64,000 nt of DNA. It comes from Saccharibacillus brassicae (GTDB lineage Bacteria; Bacillota; Bacilli; Paenibacillales; Paenibacillaceae). The translations under genes and the position numbers were made by a program. Of this stretch, positions 56,980 to 64,000 are shown one piece after another (positions within the stretch are counted from its first letter, which is position 1; each line of letters opens with the position of its first letter). Below the pieces are notes generated by a model. It saw only the letters and a list, made by a program, of their open reading frames with translations, ran no database searches and had not been told where the DNA came from. The stretch is from positions 4,342,501 through 4,406,500 of the forward strand of contig NZ_CP041217.1 of NCBI RefSeq assembly GCF_006542275.1. The letters run 5' to 3'.

Positions 56980-57541
56980 CGGGGCGGCGGGCGGTCATGT
57001 TGACTTTTTGTGCACATTTTCCGCTCAAAAACCGTATTCTGCGCAAAATGTTGACTTGATGCACACATTTTTCGCGAAAAAGCCCGATTTCCGGCCTAAC
57101 AGGCAGAAAATGCTGACCCCATGCACACATTTCCTGTTCACGGCCCTCATTCCACCTGAAATGTTGACTTTTTGTGCACATTTTCCGCTCAAAAACCGTA
57201 TTCTGCGCAAAATGTTGACTTAATGCGCACATTTTTCGCGAAAAAGCCCGATTTCCGGCCCAACAGGCAGAAAATGCTGACCAAATGCACACATTTTCTG
57301 TTCACGTCCCTGATTTCGCTTGAAATGTTGACTTTCGGTACGCATTTGCCGGATAAGACTTCCCGATACGGCTGCCGGCTCCCTTTTCCGGCAAAGCGGC
57401 AGGGCAACAAGACGAAGGCCAAAAGAGCATGCCGCGTTCCCTTTGGCACGGTATGCGAACTTTCTTGCCAAAAGGCTTGCAATCTGCCTGCCGGCTATGC
57501 TATATTATTTGGGCAGGGCAAAAAGCCCAGCCAACTATTAT
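56980..57541. other. intergenic region between araR and tRNA-Leu
   Basis: 562 bp occupied mainly by the satellite-like repeat. The last 190 bp are unique and include the tRNA-Leu promoter area, with a -10-like TATATT near 57502. Confidence 0.75.
56997..57350. repeat. seven-unit satellite-like repeat arranged as a 164-bp tandem duplication
   Basis: Units starting ATGTTGAC or ATGCTGAC begin at 56997, 57048, 57110, 57161, 57212, 57274 and 57325. The steps are 51, 62, 51, 51, 62, 51, so a block of three units (164 bp) is duplicated almost exactly and a degenerate seventh unit follows. Each unit holds a conserved 25-bp stretch with GCACACATTTT or close variants. No protein gene on either strand is credible. 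Confidence 0.9.
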
Positions 57542-57625
<84 letters not shown>

Positions 57626-57640
57626 TCTCGTTTCATCGAA

Positions 57641-57679
57641 GAACCGTCGGTTTCCTTTAGGGAAATCGGCGGTTTTTTT
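57641..57679 (+). terminator. terminator after tRNA-Leu
   Basis: AACCG..CGGTTTCC pairs with GGGAAATCGGCGGTT, followed by TTTTT. Two direct copies of GCGTATTCGAACGT follow (57679-57712). Confidence 0.75.
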
Positions 57680-57922
57680 GCGTATTCGAACGTGGGTTTT
57701 GCGTATTCGAACGTTTTTTTCCGGCGTTCCCGATCTCGCACTTCCGCCCGGAACCGCCCGTTTCCGACTCTTGCCCGACTCACTCTCCATAACTGCCTGC
57801 TGATTTCTTTTGCAGCGAATGAGGTAAAGATACCGAGACGACGGATCGGCTGCCGATCCCGTCCGGAAGACGAACCGAATTCGCAGGGCAATCCGTACGA
57901 AACGCCAAGGAGGAACGCCAGC

Positions 57923-60481
57923 ATGAGTATATCGCATCAGTCCCATTCATCCGAACCCGATCTCGATCCGCGGAATATGATTCGCGTCCGCGGAGCCAGC
58001 GAGAATAATTTACGAAACGTCGACCTCGACATCCCGCGCGACGCGCTTGTCGTGTTTACCGGCGTGTCCGGTTCGGGCAAATCGTCGCTCGCATTCGGCA
58101 CACTGTACGCCGAAGCGCAGCGGCGCTACCTGGAGTCCGTCGCGCCGTATGCCAGACGGCTGATCCAGCAGGCCGGCACGCCGCAGGTCGAGAGCATCGA
58201 AGGGCTGCCGCCCGCGGTCGGGCTTCAACAGCAGCGCAGCGTGCCGCAGGAGCGCTCCACCGTGGGCAGCCTGACGGCCATCTCCAACGTGCTGCGCATG
58301 ATGTATGCGCGCGCCGGCGATTATCCGGTCGGACAGCCGGTGCTGTACGCCGAAGATTTTTCGCCCAATACGCCGCAGGGAGCCTGCCCCGAATGCCAGG
58401 GGCTCGGCCGGATCTACGACGCGACCGAAGCGTCGATGGTGCCCGATCCGAGCTTGAGCATCCGCCAGCGGGCGATCGCTTCGTGGCCGGGCGCCTGGCA
58501 CGGGCAGAACCTGCGCGACATCCTGATCTCGCTCGGTTACGACGTGGATAAGCCGTGGCGGGAACTGCCGCAGTCCGATCGCGACTGGATTTTGTTTACC
58601 GAAGAGAAGCCGTCCGCTCCGGTGTACCCGGATCTCGATTACGAGCAGATTCAGGAAGCGATCCGTTCCGGGCGCAAGCACGATTATATGGGCAATTATA
58701 CCGGCGCACGCCGCCAACTGCTTCATATGTACGCTTCCGCCGACAATCCGGGCCGCCGCCAGCGGCTCGAACCTTATCTGGTCGTCGGTCCCTGCCCGCT
58801 CTGCCACGGCAAAAGATTGAAGCCGGAAGCGCTCTCCGTCACGTTCGGGGGAATGGACATCGCGGACCTGTTCCGGCTGCCCGTAACCGAGCTGCAGCGC
58901 AGGCTTGAAGAAGCCGTGCAGGCGCACGAGTCGCCGAAGGCCGATTCCGCGCATCGGAGAGCGACGGAAAAAGCGCTGATCGCCCGGCGGCTGGTCGAAG
59001 ACGCGGCGGGGCGGCTGGATCGGCTGATCGCGATCGGCGTCGGCCATCTGTCGCTCGACCGCCCGGCGCCGACGCTGTCTTCGGGCGAGCTGCAGCGGCT
59101 GCGCCTGGCGACGCAGCTGATCTCGAAGCTGTTCGGGGTCGTGTACGTGCTGGACGAACCGTCGGCCGGTCTGCACCCCGCCGACGGCGAAGCGCTGCTG
59201 GAGTCGCTTGCGGCGCTGCGCGACGCGGGCAACTCCGTGTTCGTCGTCGAACACAATCTCGACATCATGAAGCAGGCGCAGTGGCTGGTCGATATCGGCC
59301 CCGAAGCGGGCGAACGCGGAGGGCAAGTGCTGTACAGCGGCCCGCCGGCCGGCCTGGCGGACGTGGAACGTTCGATCACGCGGCGGTATCTGTTCGCGGA
59401 TTCCGCTTCCGTGCTCCGCGAACGCCGGACGCCGGAAGGCTGGCTGAAGCTGAACCGGGTCTCCTACAATAATCTCAACGAATTGGACGTCGAGATTCCG
59501 CTCGGCTGCCTGACCGCCGTGACTGGCGTGTCCGGTTCCGGCAAGTCCAGCCTGATCTCCGGCGCGCTGCCGGCGCTGCTGGCGCCGCATCTGGGCAATC
59601 TGCCGGCCGAACCGGCGGAAGAAGGCGAGGAAGAACAGCCGGGCGAGATTTCGGGCGAAGCCGGAGGCGATCTCGATTCCCTGCGCCGCCTCGTACGGAT
59701 CGACCAGAAGCCGATCGGTCGCACGCCGCGCTCGAATCTGGCGACGTACACCGGATTGTTCGATCACGTCCGCAAACTGTACGCCGACGCGCCGCTTTCC
59801 CGGGAGCGGGGCTACAAAGCGGGCCGCTTTTCTTTTAATGTGGCGGCCGGACGCTGCCCGTCCTGCGAAGGGCAGGGCTTCGTCCAGATCGAGCTGATGT
59901 TCCTGTCGAGCCTGTACGTGCCGTGCCCGGAATGCGGCGGAGCGCGCTACAATGCCGAGACGCTCGAAGTGACGTGGAACGATCTGACGATCGCGGACGT
60001 GCTGGCGCTGACCGTGGAAGAAGCGGTAGACGTCTTCGCGCAGCAGCCGGCTATCTCGCGGCCGCTGTCGGTGCTGCTCGATCTCGGACTCGGCTACCTG
60101 AAGCTCGGCCAGCCCGCGACGGAGCTGTCCGGCGGCGAATCGCAGCGGATCAAGCTTGCGGCCGAACTGCAGCGCACGCAGCGCGGCCGGACGCTGTATC
60201 TGCTGGACGAGCCGACCAATGGCCTGCATCCGGTTGATGCCGACCGCCTGCTGCGCCATCTGGACGCGCTCGTGCGCGCCGGCCATACGGTGATCATGGT
60301 CGAGCACAATATGCGGATCGCGGCCCAGGCCGACTGGATGATCGATATCGGTCCCGGAGCGGCCGCGGAAGGCGGCACCGTCGTGGCGGCCGGCACGCCG
60401 ACGGAGGTGTCGGCTTCCGGGCGCAGCCGGACGGCGCCGTACCTGCTCGAACATCTTGCTTCGGATTCGTCCGCCAGCTGA
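57923..60481 (+). CDS. UvrA2-like excinuclease ATPase (no UvrB-binding domain)
   Basis: 852 residues against about 950 for UvrA. Two ABC modules have Walker A GVSGSGKSS at 47-55 and again in the second half, signatures LSSGELQRLRLA and LSGGESQRIKLA, and four zinc-type CxxC clusters (CPECQGLG, CPLCHGKR, CPSCEGQG, CPECGGAR). The segment that binds UvrB in canonical UvrA is absent after the first RSTVGSLTAI motif. Such UvrA2/DrrC-like proteins are linked to tolerance of DNA-binding drugs. AAGGAGG precedes the ATG. It is a single gene. Confidence 0.9.
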   Translation: MSISHQSHSSEPDLDPRNMIRVRGASENNLRNVDLDIPRDALVVFTGVSGSGKSSLAFGTLYAEAQRRYLESVAPYARRLIQQAGTPQVESIEGLPPAVGLQQQRSVPQERSTVGSLTAISNVLRMMYARAGDYPVGQPVLYAEDFSPNTPQGACPECQGLGRIYDATEASMVPDPSLSIRQRAIASWPGAWHGQNLRDILISLGYDVDKPWRELPQSDRDWILFTEEKPSAPVYPDLDYEQIQEAIRSGRKHDYMGNYTGARRQLLHMYASADNPGRRQRLEPYLVVGPCPLCHGKRLKPEALSVTFGGMDIADLFRLPVTELQRRLEEAVQAHESPKADSAHRRATEKALIARRLVEDAAGRLDRLIAIGVGHLSLDRPAPTLSSGELQRLRLATQLISKLFGVVYVLDEPSAGLHPADGEALLESLAALRDAGNSVFVVEHNLDIMKQAQWLVDIGPEAGERGGQVLYSGPPAGLADVERSITRRYLFADSASVLRERRTPEGWLKLNRVSYNNLNELDVEIPLGCLTAVTGVSGSGKSSLISGALPALLAPHLGNLPAEPAEEGEEEQPGEISGEAGGDLDSLRRLVRIDQKPIGRTPRSNLATYTGLFDHVRKLYADAPLSRERGYKAGRFSFNVAAGRCPSCEGQGFVQIELMFLSSLYVPCPECGGARYNAETLEVTWNDLTIADVLALTVEEAVDVFAQQPAISRPLSVLLDLGLGYLKLGQPATELSGGESQRIKLAAELQRTQRGRTLYLLDEPTNGLHPVDADRLLRHLDALVRAGHTVIMVEHNMRIAAQADWMIDIGPGAAAEGGTVVAAGTPTEVSASGRSRTAPYLLEHLASDSSAS

Positions 60482-60646
60482 TGCCGAGGCAAGCCGCCGA
60501 CTATTTTACACAGATTGGGCGGCAGGTGATACAAGTTAGCTTCTTCGGGGTAATAGAGTAAGGTGAAGACGAAGGAGAACACGGCCTGGCCGGTGCATCA
60601 CACCTTTCCCAAGTCGATTTGTCCAATTCCAAGGAGGTCGAATGTT

Positions 60647-61270
60647 ATGAGTAAAGCACTTGAAGCTGAGAAAAGAACCGGTTTTAAACGTTCCGATATG
60701 AGAGAATTGCGCGAGAGCGGACGCGTTCCGGCTGTCGTGTACGGCAAGAAAGCGGACGGCATCCCCGTTCACGTTGATGCGAAGGATCTGCAGCGTCACG
60801 TGCAGCGCGGCGGCGCTGACATCTTCTCGCTGAATGTCAAAGGCGGTTCGGCATCGCAGGTCATGATCAAAGACGTGCAGCGCCTTAACGGACGTATCAT
60901 TCACGCCGACTTCATTCAGATCGACAAGAACACGCCGATTCGCGCAACGATCGCGGTCGATTATCAAGGCGAAGCCAAAGGATCGAAAGAAGGCGGCATT
61001 TTCCAAATCCAGGCGAACGAACTGGAAGTCGAAGCGCTGCCGAACGACCTGCCGCAATCGCTCGAAATCGATGTCACGCATCTGGAAATCGGCGACAAGC
61101 TGACAGCAGCCGACATCAAGCTCGACGATAACGTGAAGCTGATCTCTTCGGAAGAAGAAATCCTGGCATCCGTCGTTCTGCCGCAGCTTGAAGAAGAGCC
61201 GGAAGCGACAGACGAAGAAGCCGAAGTGGCTCCTGAGCGCGTAGGCGACGAAGAGAAAACAGAAGAATAA
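60647..61270 (+). CDS. rplY: 50S ribosomal protein L25, long (TL5/Ctc) form
   Basis: 207 residues. The N-terminal 5S-rRNA-binding L25 domain (SGRVPAVVYGKKADGIPVHV, VQRLNGRIIHADFIQID) is followed by the TL5 C-terminal domain and an acidic tail, as in the general-stress protein Ctc. It binds 5S rRNA in the large subunit. AAGGAGG precedes the ATG at 60647. A strong terminator follows, so it is monocistronic. B. subtilis ctc is SigB-dependent; a GGGTAA at 60548-60553 may be part of such a promoter, but its -35 is weak. Confidence 0.96.
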   Translation: MSKALEAEKRTGFKRSDMRELRESGRVPAVVYGKKADGIPVHVDAKDLQRHVQRGGADIFSLNVKGGSASQVMIKDVQRLNGRIIHADFIQIDKNTPIRATIAVDYQGEAKGSKEGGIFQIQANELEVEALPNDLPQSLEIDVTHLEIGDKLTAADIKLDDNVKLISSEEEILASVVLPQLEEEPEATDEEAEVAPERVGDEEKTEE

Positions 61271-61317
61271 GAAAGATTCGGGCATTAACCCGCCTTGTCT
61301 GTTCTTGACCTTCGGAG

Positions 61318-61359
61318 AACCGCTTTCCTTTACGGGAAAGCGGTTTTCTTTTTTTTTGC
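61318..61359 (+). terminator. intrinsic terminator of rplY
   Basis: AACCGCTTTCC pairs with GGGAAAGCGGTT, followed by a long T-run. Confidence 0.93.
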
Positions 61360-61545
61360 GCAAAATCGTGGTTCCCGTCCAATTCATGCTTTTTCACAGG
61401 TGGGATCTTTTTACTTTATTTACCTTTTATTGTTTCGGAAGGAAAAAAGCGCGGTTAAAAAAGGATAGATGCCATTTAGATAGCTGTCGTAAACAGCTTA
61501 TCGGATCCAACAGCAGTCGAATTCGCAGCGAAAGGAGGTGAATCG

Positions 61546-63090
61546 ATGAGAAAATGGATAATGACGATCTGCTTGTCGATGGCCGGCTTTTTTATTTTTC
61601 AAACGCCGGACGTACAAGCGAGATCAACCCCCGTACTTCTGGACCATGTGCTTAAAGGAGCGGTTGATGCGGTCGACCAAACGGTCGGCGGCGTATCCGA
61701 TTCGGTCAATCAGACAGTAAACGGCGTGACAGGCACGCTGGAGCAAACGGTAAACGGAACCTTAACTCAGACGCAGCAGGCCGTTCGGGAGACGTTGGAC
61801 ACGACGGGAGAAGCAGCCGGGGGGCTGCTTATGCCGGTCACCCAACCGACAGCCGACACGGTCGAACAAGTAGTCAATACAGTCGAACAGGTCGTGCAGG
61901 ACACGAATGGGCTTGTACGAGAAAGCGTAGACATTCCTATGAATACGCTTCCACAAGTGACAGAAGCATTAAACGGCAAGGCTGCCGATCCTGTAGGCAC
62001 ATTGCTGGAAGAAACGGGGCAGGTAGTCAAAACGGTCGATCGCACGGTTCAAAACGCGGTCGAACAAGCCGGTCAAGTCGTCGGCAGCGTCGGCGAGGTG
62101 ACGGAAGGCGTCGGCGGCACGGTAGGAGGGATCGTGCAGAAGACGACCGAAGCCGTGCAGGAAGCGGTCAAGCCGGTTACCGATCCGGGCGGCGGCAAGC
62201 CGGTCGTTCCGGTATCGCCTACGCCTACAGCGCCTACCACGCCCAAGCCGCCGGTCCCGGTACAGCCGCCGCAGGTCGACGATCAAGATCAAGATCCGGG
62301 CGATACGCCTGCCGGCCAGACGCCCGCGGTACCTGCGCCGCCTTCGCGGACAGCGGACCCGGTCGCGCCGAACGGCAGTTCCGTGTTCACGCAGCCGGAT
62401 TCGAATTCGCAGCCGGTCACGGAAGTGATCGCGCCGTCGCAGCAGCCTGCGACATCGGCCGTGGTCGTTGACGTTGACCGACCGGCGAACGCCGAATCCG
62501 GTACGCCGAACGTCCCGGTTATGCCGGACGCGGCGCAGGCGGATAACAGCCTTGCAGTCGCTCCGGGGCAGGAAGTGACGGCTTCGGCCGCCCGCTTGAC
62601 GGACGTGCCCGATCCCGCGCCGAAGCCGAGCAGCGCTGCGGCCGCAGCAGGGATGACGGGAGAAGAGCCGACTTTTTCAGACCCGGAAACGGAATTGGAA
62701 ACTGTCGGAGAGGACCCGGCCAATTCTTCCGCGGCGAACGCCGCAGCAGAAGACGCGGCAGATCCGTCGGACGCGGATCTTGAGAGCGCCCCGCAGACAG
62801 GTACGGAAGCGGCGCAGCCGCTGGCAAAACGAGCCGGACGTGCGGATCTTCCGCCTGCGCTGCCGGGACTCTTGACGGATAGCGCTGCTGCGCGCGGCGT
62901 CTCCGGCTCTCCGCAGGGAGGGTCCGGTTCCGCCGGGCCGCAGCCTCCGATCGCGCAGCTGCATACCGGATTCGATCCGGTCGCGGCGACGACGCTGTAC
63001 CGGCTCAAAGCCGTTTCCGACACGGAAGGCAGCCAATGGATTAACGCTCCGCCTTTTTCGCCGCCGAAACAAGCTCCCTTTTTGACGTAA
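61546..63090 (+). CDS. secreted low-complexity protein, unknown function
   Basis: 514 residues; no family recognised. The signal peptide ends near AQA or VQA (about residue 24). Residues 30-210 are Val/Thr/Gln/Asn-rich with amphipathic repeats of the form QTVNGV, VEQVVNTVEQVV and VQNAVEQAGQVV, likely helical. Residues 215-460 are Pro/Ala/Glu/Ser-rich and disordered. There is no LPxTG anchor, SLH domain or C-terminal membrane helix. AAAGGAGGTG precedes the ATG. The next gene starts 30 bp downstream and also encodes a secreted repeat protein, so the pair may form one extracellular or surface structure. Confidence 0.82.
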   Translation: MRKWIMTICLSMAGFFIFQTPDVQARSTPVLLDHVLKGAVDAVDQTVGGVSDSVNQTVNGVTGTLEQTVNGTLTQTQQAVRETLDTTGEAAGGLLMPVTQPTADTVEQVVNTVEQVVQDTNGLVRESVDIPMNTLPQVTEALNGKAADPVGTLLEETGQVVKTVDRTVQNAVEQAGQVVGSVGEVTEGVGGTVGGIVQKTTEAVQEAVKPVTDPGGGKPVVPVSPTPTAPTTPKPPVPVQPPQVDDQDQDPGDTPAGQTPAVPAPPSRTADPVAPNGSSVFTQPDSNSQPVTEVIAPSQQPATSAVVVDVDRPANAESGTPNVPVMPDAAQADNSLAVAPGQEVTASAARLTDVPDPAPKPSSAAAAAGMTGEEPTFSDPETELETVGEDPANSSAANAAAEDAADPSDADLESAPQTGTEAAQPLAKRAGRADLPPALPGLLTDSAAARGVSGSPQGGSGSAGPQPPIAQLHTGFDPVAATTLYRLKAVSDTEGSQWINAPPFSPPKQAPFLT

Positions 63091-63120
63091 AAATCAAAAA
63101 ATTAAAAGGGAGCGATACAC

Positions 63121-64000
63121 ATGAAAAAGACGGTAAAAGCACTTTGGACGACAGGATTTGCGGCAGCCCTTCTCGCAGCAACGCAAGGCCAGGTCTCGGC
63201 GGAAGAAACGGCGACCCCGGTTCACGCCGAGTCGCGCACCGAAAGCCAGTCCCTGCTCAATCTGAACGCGGACGGCCTGATCGGCGAAACGCTGCACGTC
63301 GGCGTGCTGGAGAGCGCGCAGACCGCGGCTTCCGCGGCACCGCCGACATCCGGCGAGACGATCAGCCAGGACTACGACGCATTGGTAAACGTGGATCTGG
63401 ACGAAGTGCTGGGCGAGAGCGTCCACGTCGGCGTCTTGGAGAACGAAGAAGCGACGATGACTTCCGGGGCGACGGGCACGAACGGTTCGACCGGAACGAC
63501 GGGCGGAACCGCGCCTGGAACCACGACGACCAGCGAAAAGAACGCCGACGCGCTGGTGAATGTGGATCTCGACGAAGTGCTGGGAGAAAGCGTGCACGTC
63601 GGCGTCTTGGAAAACGAAGAAGCGACGACGACTTCCGAGGCGACGGGCGCGAACGGTTCGACCGGAACGACGGGCGGAATCGCGACTGGAACCACAACGA
63701 CCAGCGAAAAGAACGCCGACGCGCTGGTGAACGTGGATCTGGACGAAGTGCTGGGAGAAAGCGTGCACGTCGGCGTTCTGGAAAACGAAGAAGCGACGAC
63801 GAATTCCGGGACAACGGGCACGAACGGTTCGACCGGAACGACGGGCGGAATCGCGACTGGAACCACGACGACCAGCGAAAAGAACGCCGACGCGCTGGTG
63901 AACGTGGATCTGGACGAAGTGCTGGGAGAAAGCGTGCATGTCGGCGTTCTGGAAAACGAAGAAGCGACGACTACTTCCGAGGCGACGGGTACGAACGGTT
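63121..64000 (+). CDS. secreted tandem-repeat protein (3' end outside window)
   Basis: The open frame runs from the ATG at 63121, preceded by AAAAGGGAGCG, to the window end, at least 293 residues. A signal peptide (MKKTVKALWTTGFAAALLAA.. with likely cleavage after VSA) is followed by a first divergent motif (LLNLNADGLIGETLHVGVLE). At least four copies of a 57-residue repeat follow, with core ALVNVDLDEVLGESVHVGVL and a Thr/Gly-rich linker. No known domain is recognised. It is probably co-transcribed with the preceding secreted protein. Confidence 0.85.
   Translation, partial: MKKTVKALWTTGFAAALLAATQGQVSAEETATPVHAESRTESQSLLNLNADGLIGETLHVGVLESAQTAASAAPPTSGETISQDYDALVNVDLDEVLGESVHVGVLENEEATMTSGATGTNGSTGTTGGTAPGTTTTSEKNADALVNVDLDEVLGESVHVGVLENEEATTTSEATGANGSTGTTGGIATGTTTTSEKNADALVNVDLDEVLGESVHVGVLENEEATTNSGTTGTNGSTGTTGGIATGTTTTSEKNADALVNVDLDEVLGESVHVGVLENEEATTTSEATGTNG
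63379..64000 (+). repeat. 171-bp tandem repeat within the secreted protein gene
   Basis: The codons for ALVNVDLDEVLGES begin at 63379, 63550, 63721 and 63892, exactly 171 bp (57 codons) apart. The nucleotide sequence is highly conserved between copies, mainly in the last three, pointing to recent expansion. Confidence 0.95.

Noticed and set aside
57025-57292. Minus-strand reading frames through the satellite giving KCVHxVNI-like repeated peptides
   Set aside because: No ribosome binding site or recognisable domain; the peptide repetition simply reflects the DNA repeat.
56997-57350. CRISPR-like array of repeats and spacers
   Set aside because: The 'spacers' are themselves duplicated with the block, unit steps alternate 51 and 62, and no cas genes are nearby.
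61400-61545. Possible riboswitch in the leader of the secreted proteins (AGCTGT/ACAGCT hairpin)
   Set aside because: Only a small hairpin is present; no conserved core of c-di-GMP, c-di-AMP or other known riboswitch classes was recognised.

Overview
The window looks like chromosome from a high-GC Firmicute of the Paenibacillaceae (Paenibacillus or Saccharibacillus type; this is inference). The evidence is strong AGGAGG ribosome binding sites with ATG/GTG/TTG starts, low-GC-Firmicute regulators (LicT, CtsR, HrcA/CIRCE, AraR, PhoP, YtrA-type GntR), tRNA genes without encoded CCA, and an estimated GC near 58-60 percent in genes. Gene density is high and most genes are housekeeping or core metabolic. 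There is no intact phage, IS element or CRISPR array.

Layout. 1-2 kb: tail of one SDR oxidoreductase, a second tandem SDR, and a convergent YfbR-type nucleotidase. 2.2-9.3 kb: a phosphate island with a BASS-type transporter overlapping phoR, then phoP, a soluble chemoreceptor-like protein with a CBS-like region, pstB and phoU. Three sets of 11-bp-phased Pho boxes lie in front of phoP, the chemoreceptor-like gene and pstB. 9.4-15.9 kb: corA, then polA-mutM-coaE-lytic transglycosylase-nrdR. 16-18 kb: YtrA-type GntR regulator with an ABC transporter. 18.4-23.4 kb: an RpoD-like sigma factor without region 1.1, an orphan sugar-binding lipoprotein, and an intracellular plus a secreted GH53 galactanase. 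23.5-31 kb: YbaK, htpG behind a perfect CIRCE element, a polypurine tract, a small membrane protein and a SWIM/SNF2 helicase. 31-37.7 kb: chemoreceptor, Gfo/Idh oxidoreductase with divergent RpiR regulator, and clpE behind a CtsR box. 38-42.8 kb: licT-bglP-bglA beta-glucoside operon in which licT is flanked by two RAT/terminator modules. 42.8-45.1 kb: MmyB-like regulator divergent from fabF.

45.1-50.5 kb: remains of an integrated element beside tRNA-Ala, a serine hydrolase, then a 1-kb non-coding stretch holding two tandem small-RNA-like units, an interspersed palindromic repeat family and a long inverted repeat; then an AI-2E exporter-type protein, a Cys-rich small protein and a soluble chemoreceptor. 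50.8-54.8 kb: nirB-nirD-nirC-type nitrite operon with an Fnr-like site. 54.9-57.6 kb: alpha/beta hydrolase, araR with its operator, a tandem duplicated satellite-like repeat and tRNA-Leu. 57.9-64 kb: UvrA2-like ATPase, ribosomal protein L25/Ctc, and two secreted low-complexity or repeat proteins, the last running off the window.

The most unusual items are (1) the paired units at 47.1-47.4 kb. Each has TTTCAG-like direct repeats every 11 bp, a -10 at a fixed distance, a 5' CCCCTCT segment and an intrinsic terminator, an architecture resembling the CiaR-controlled csRNAs of streptococci; and (2) the soluble CBS-plus-signalling-domain protein that appears to be a dedicated Pho-regulon member between phoP and pstB.
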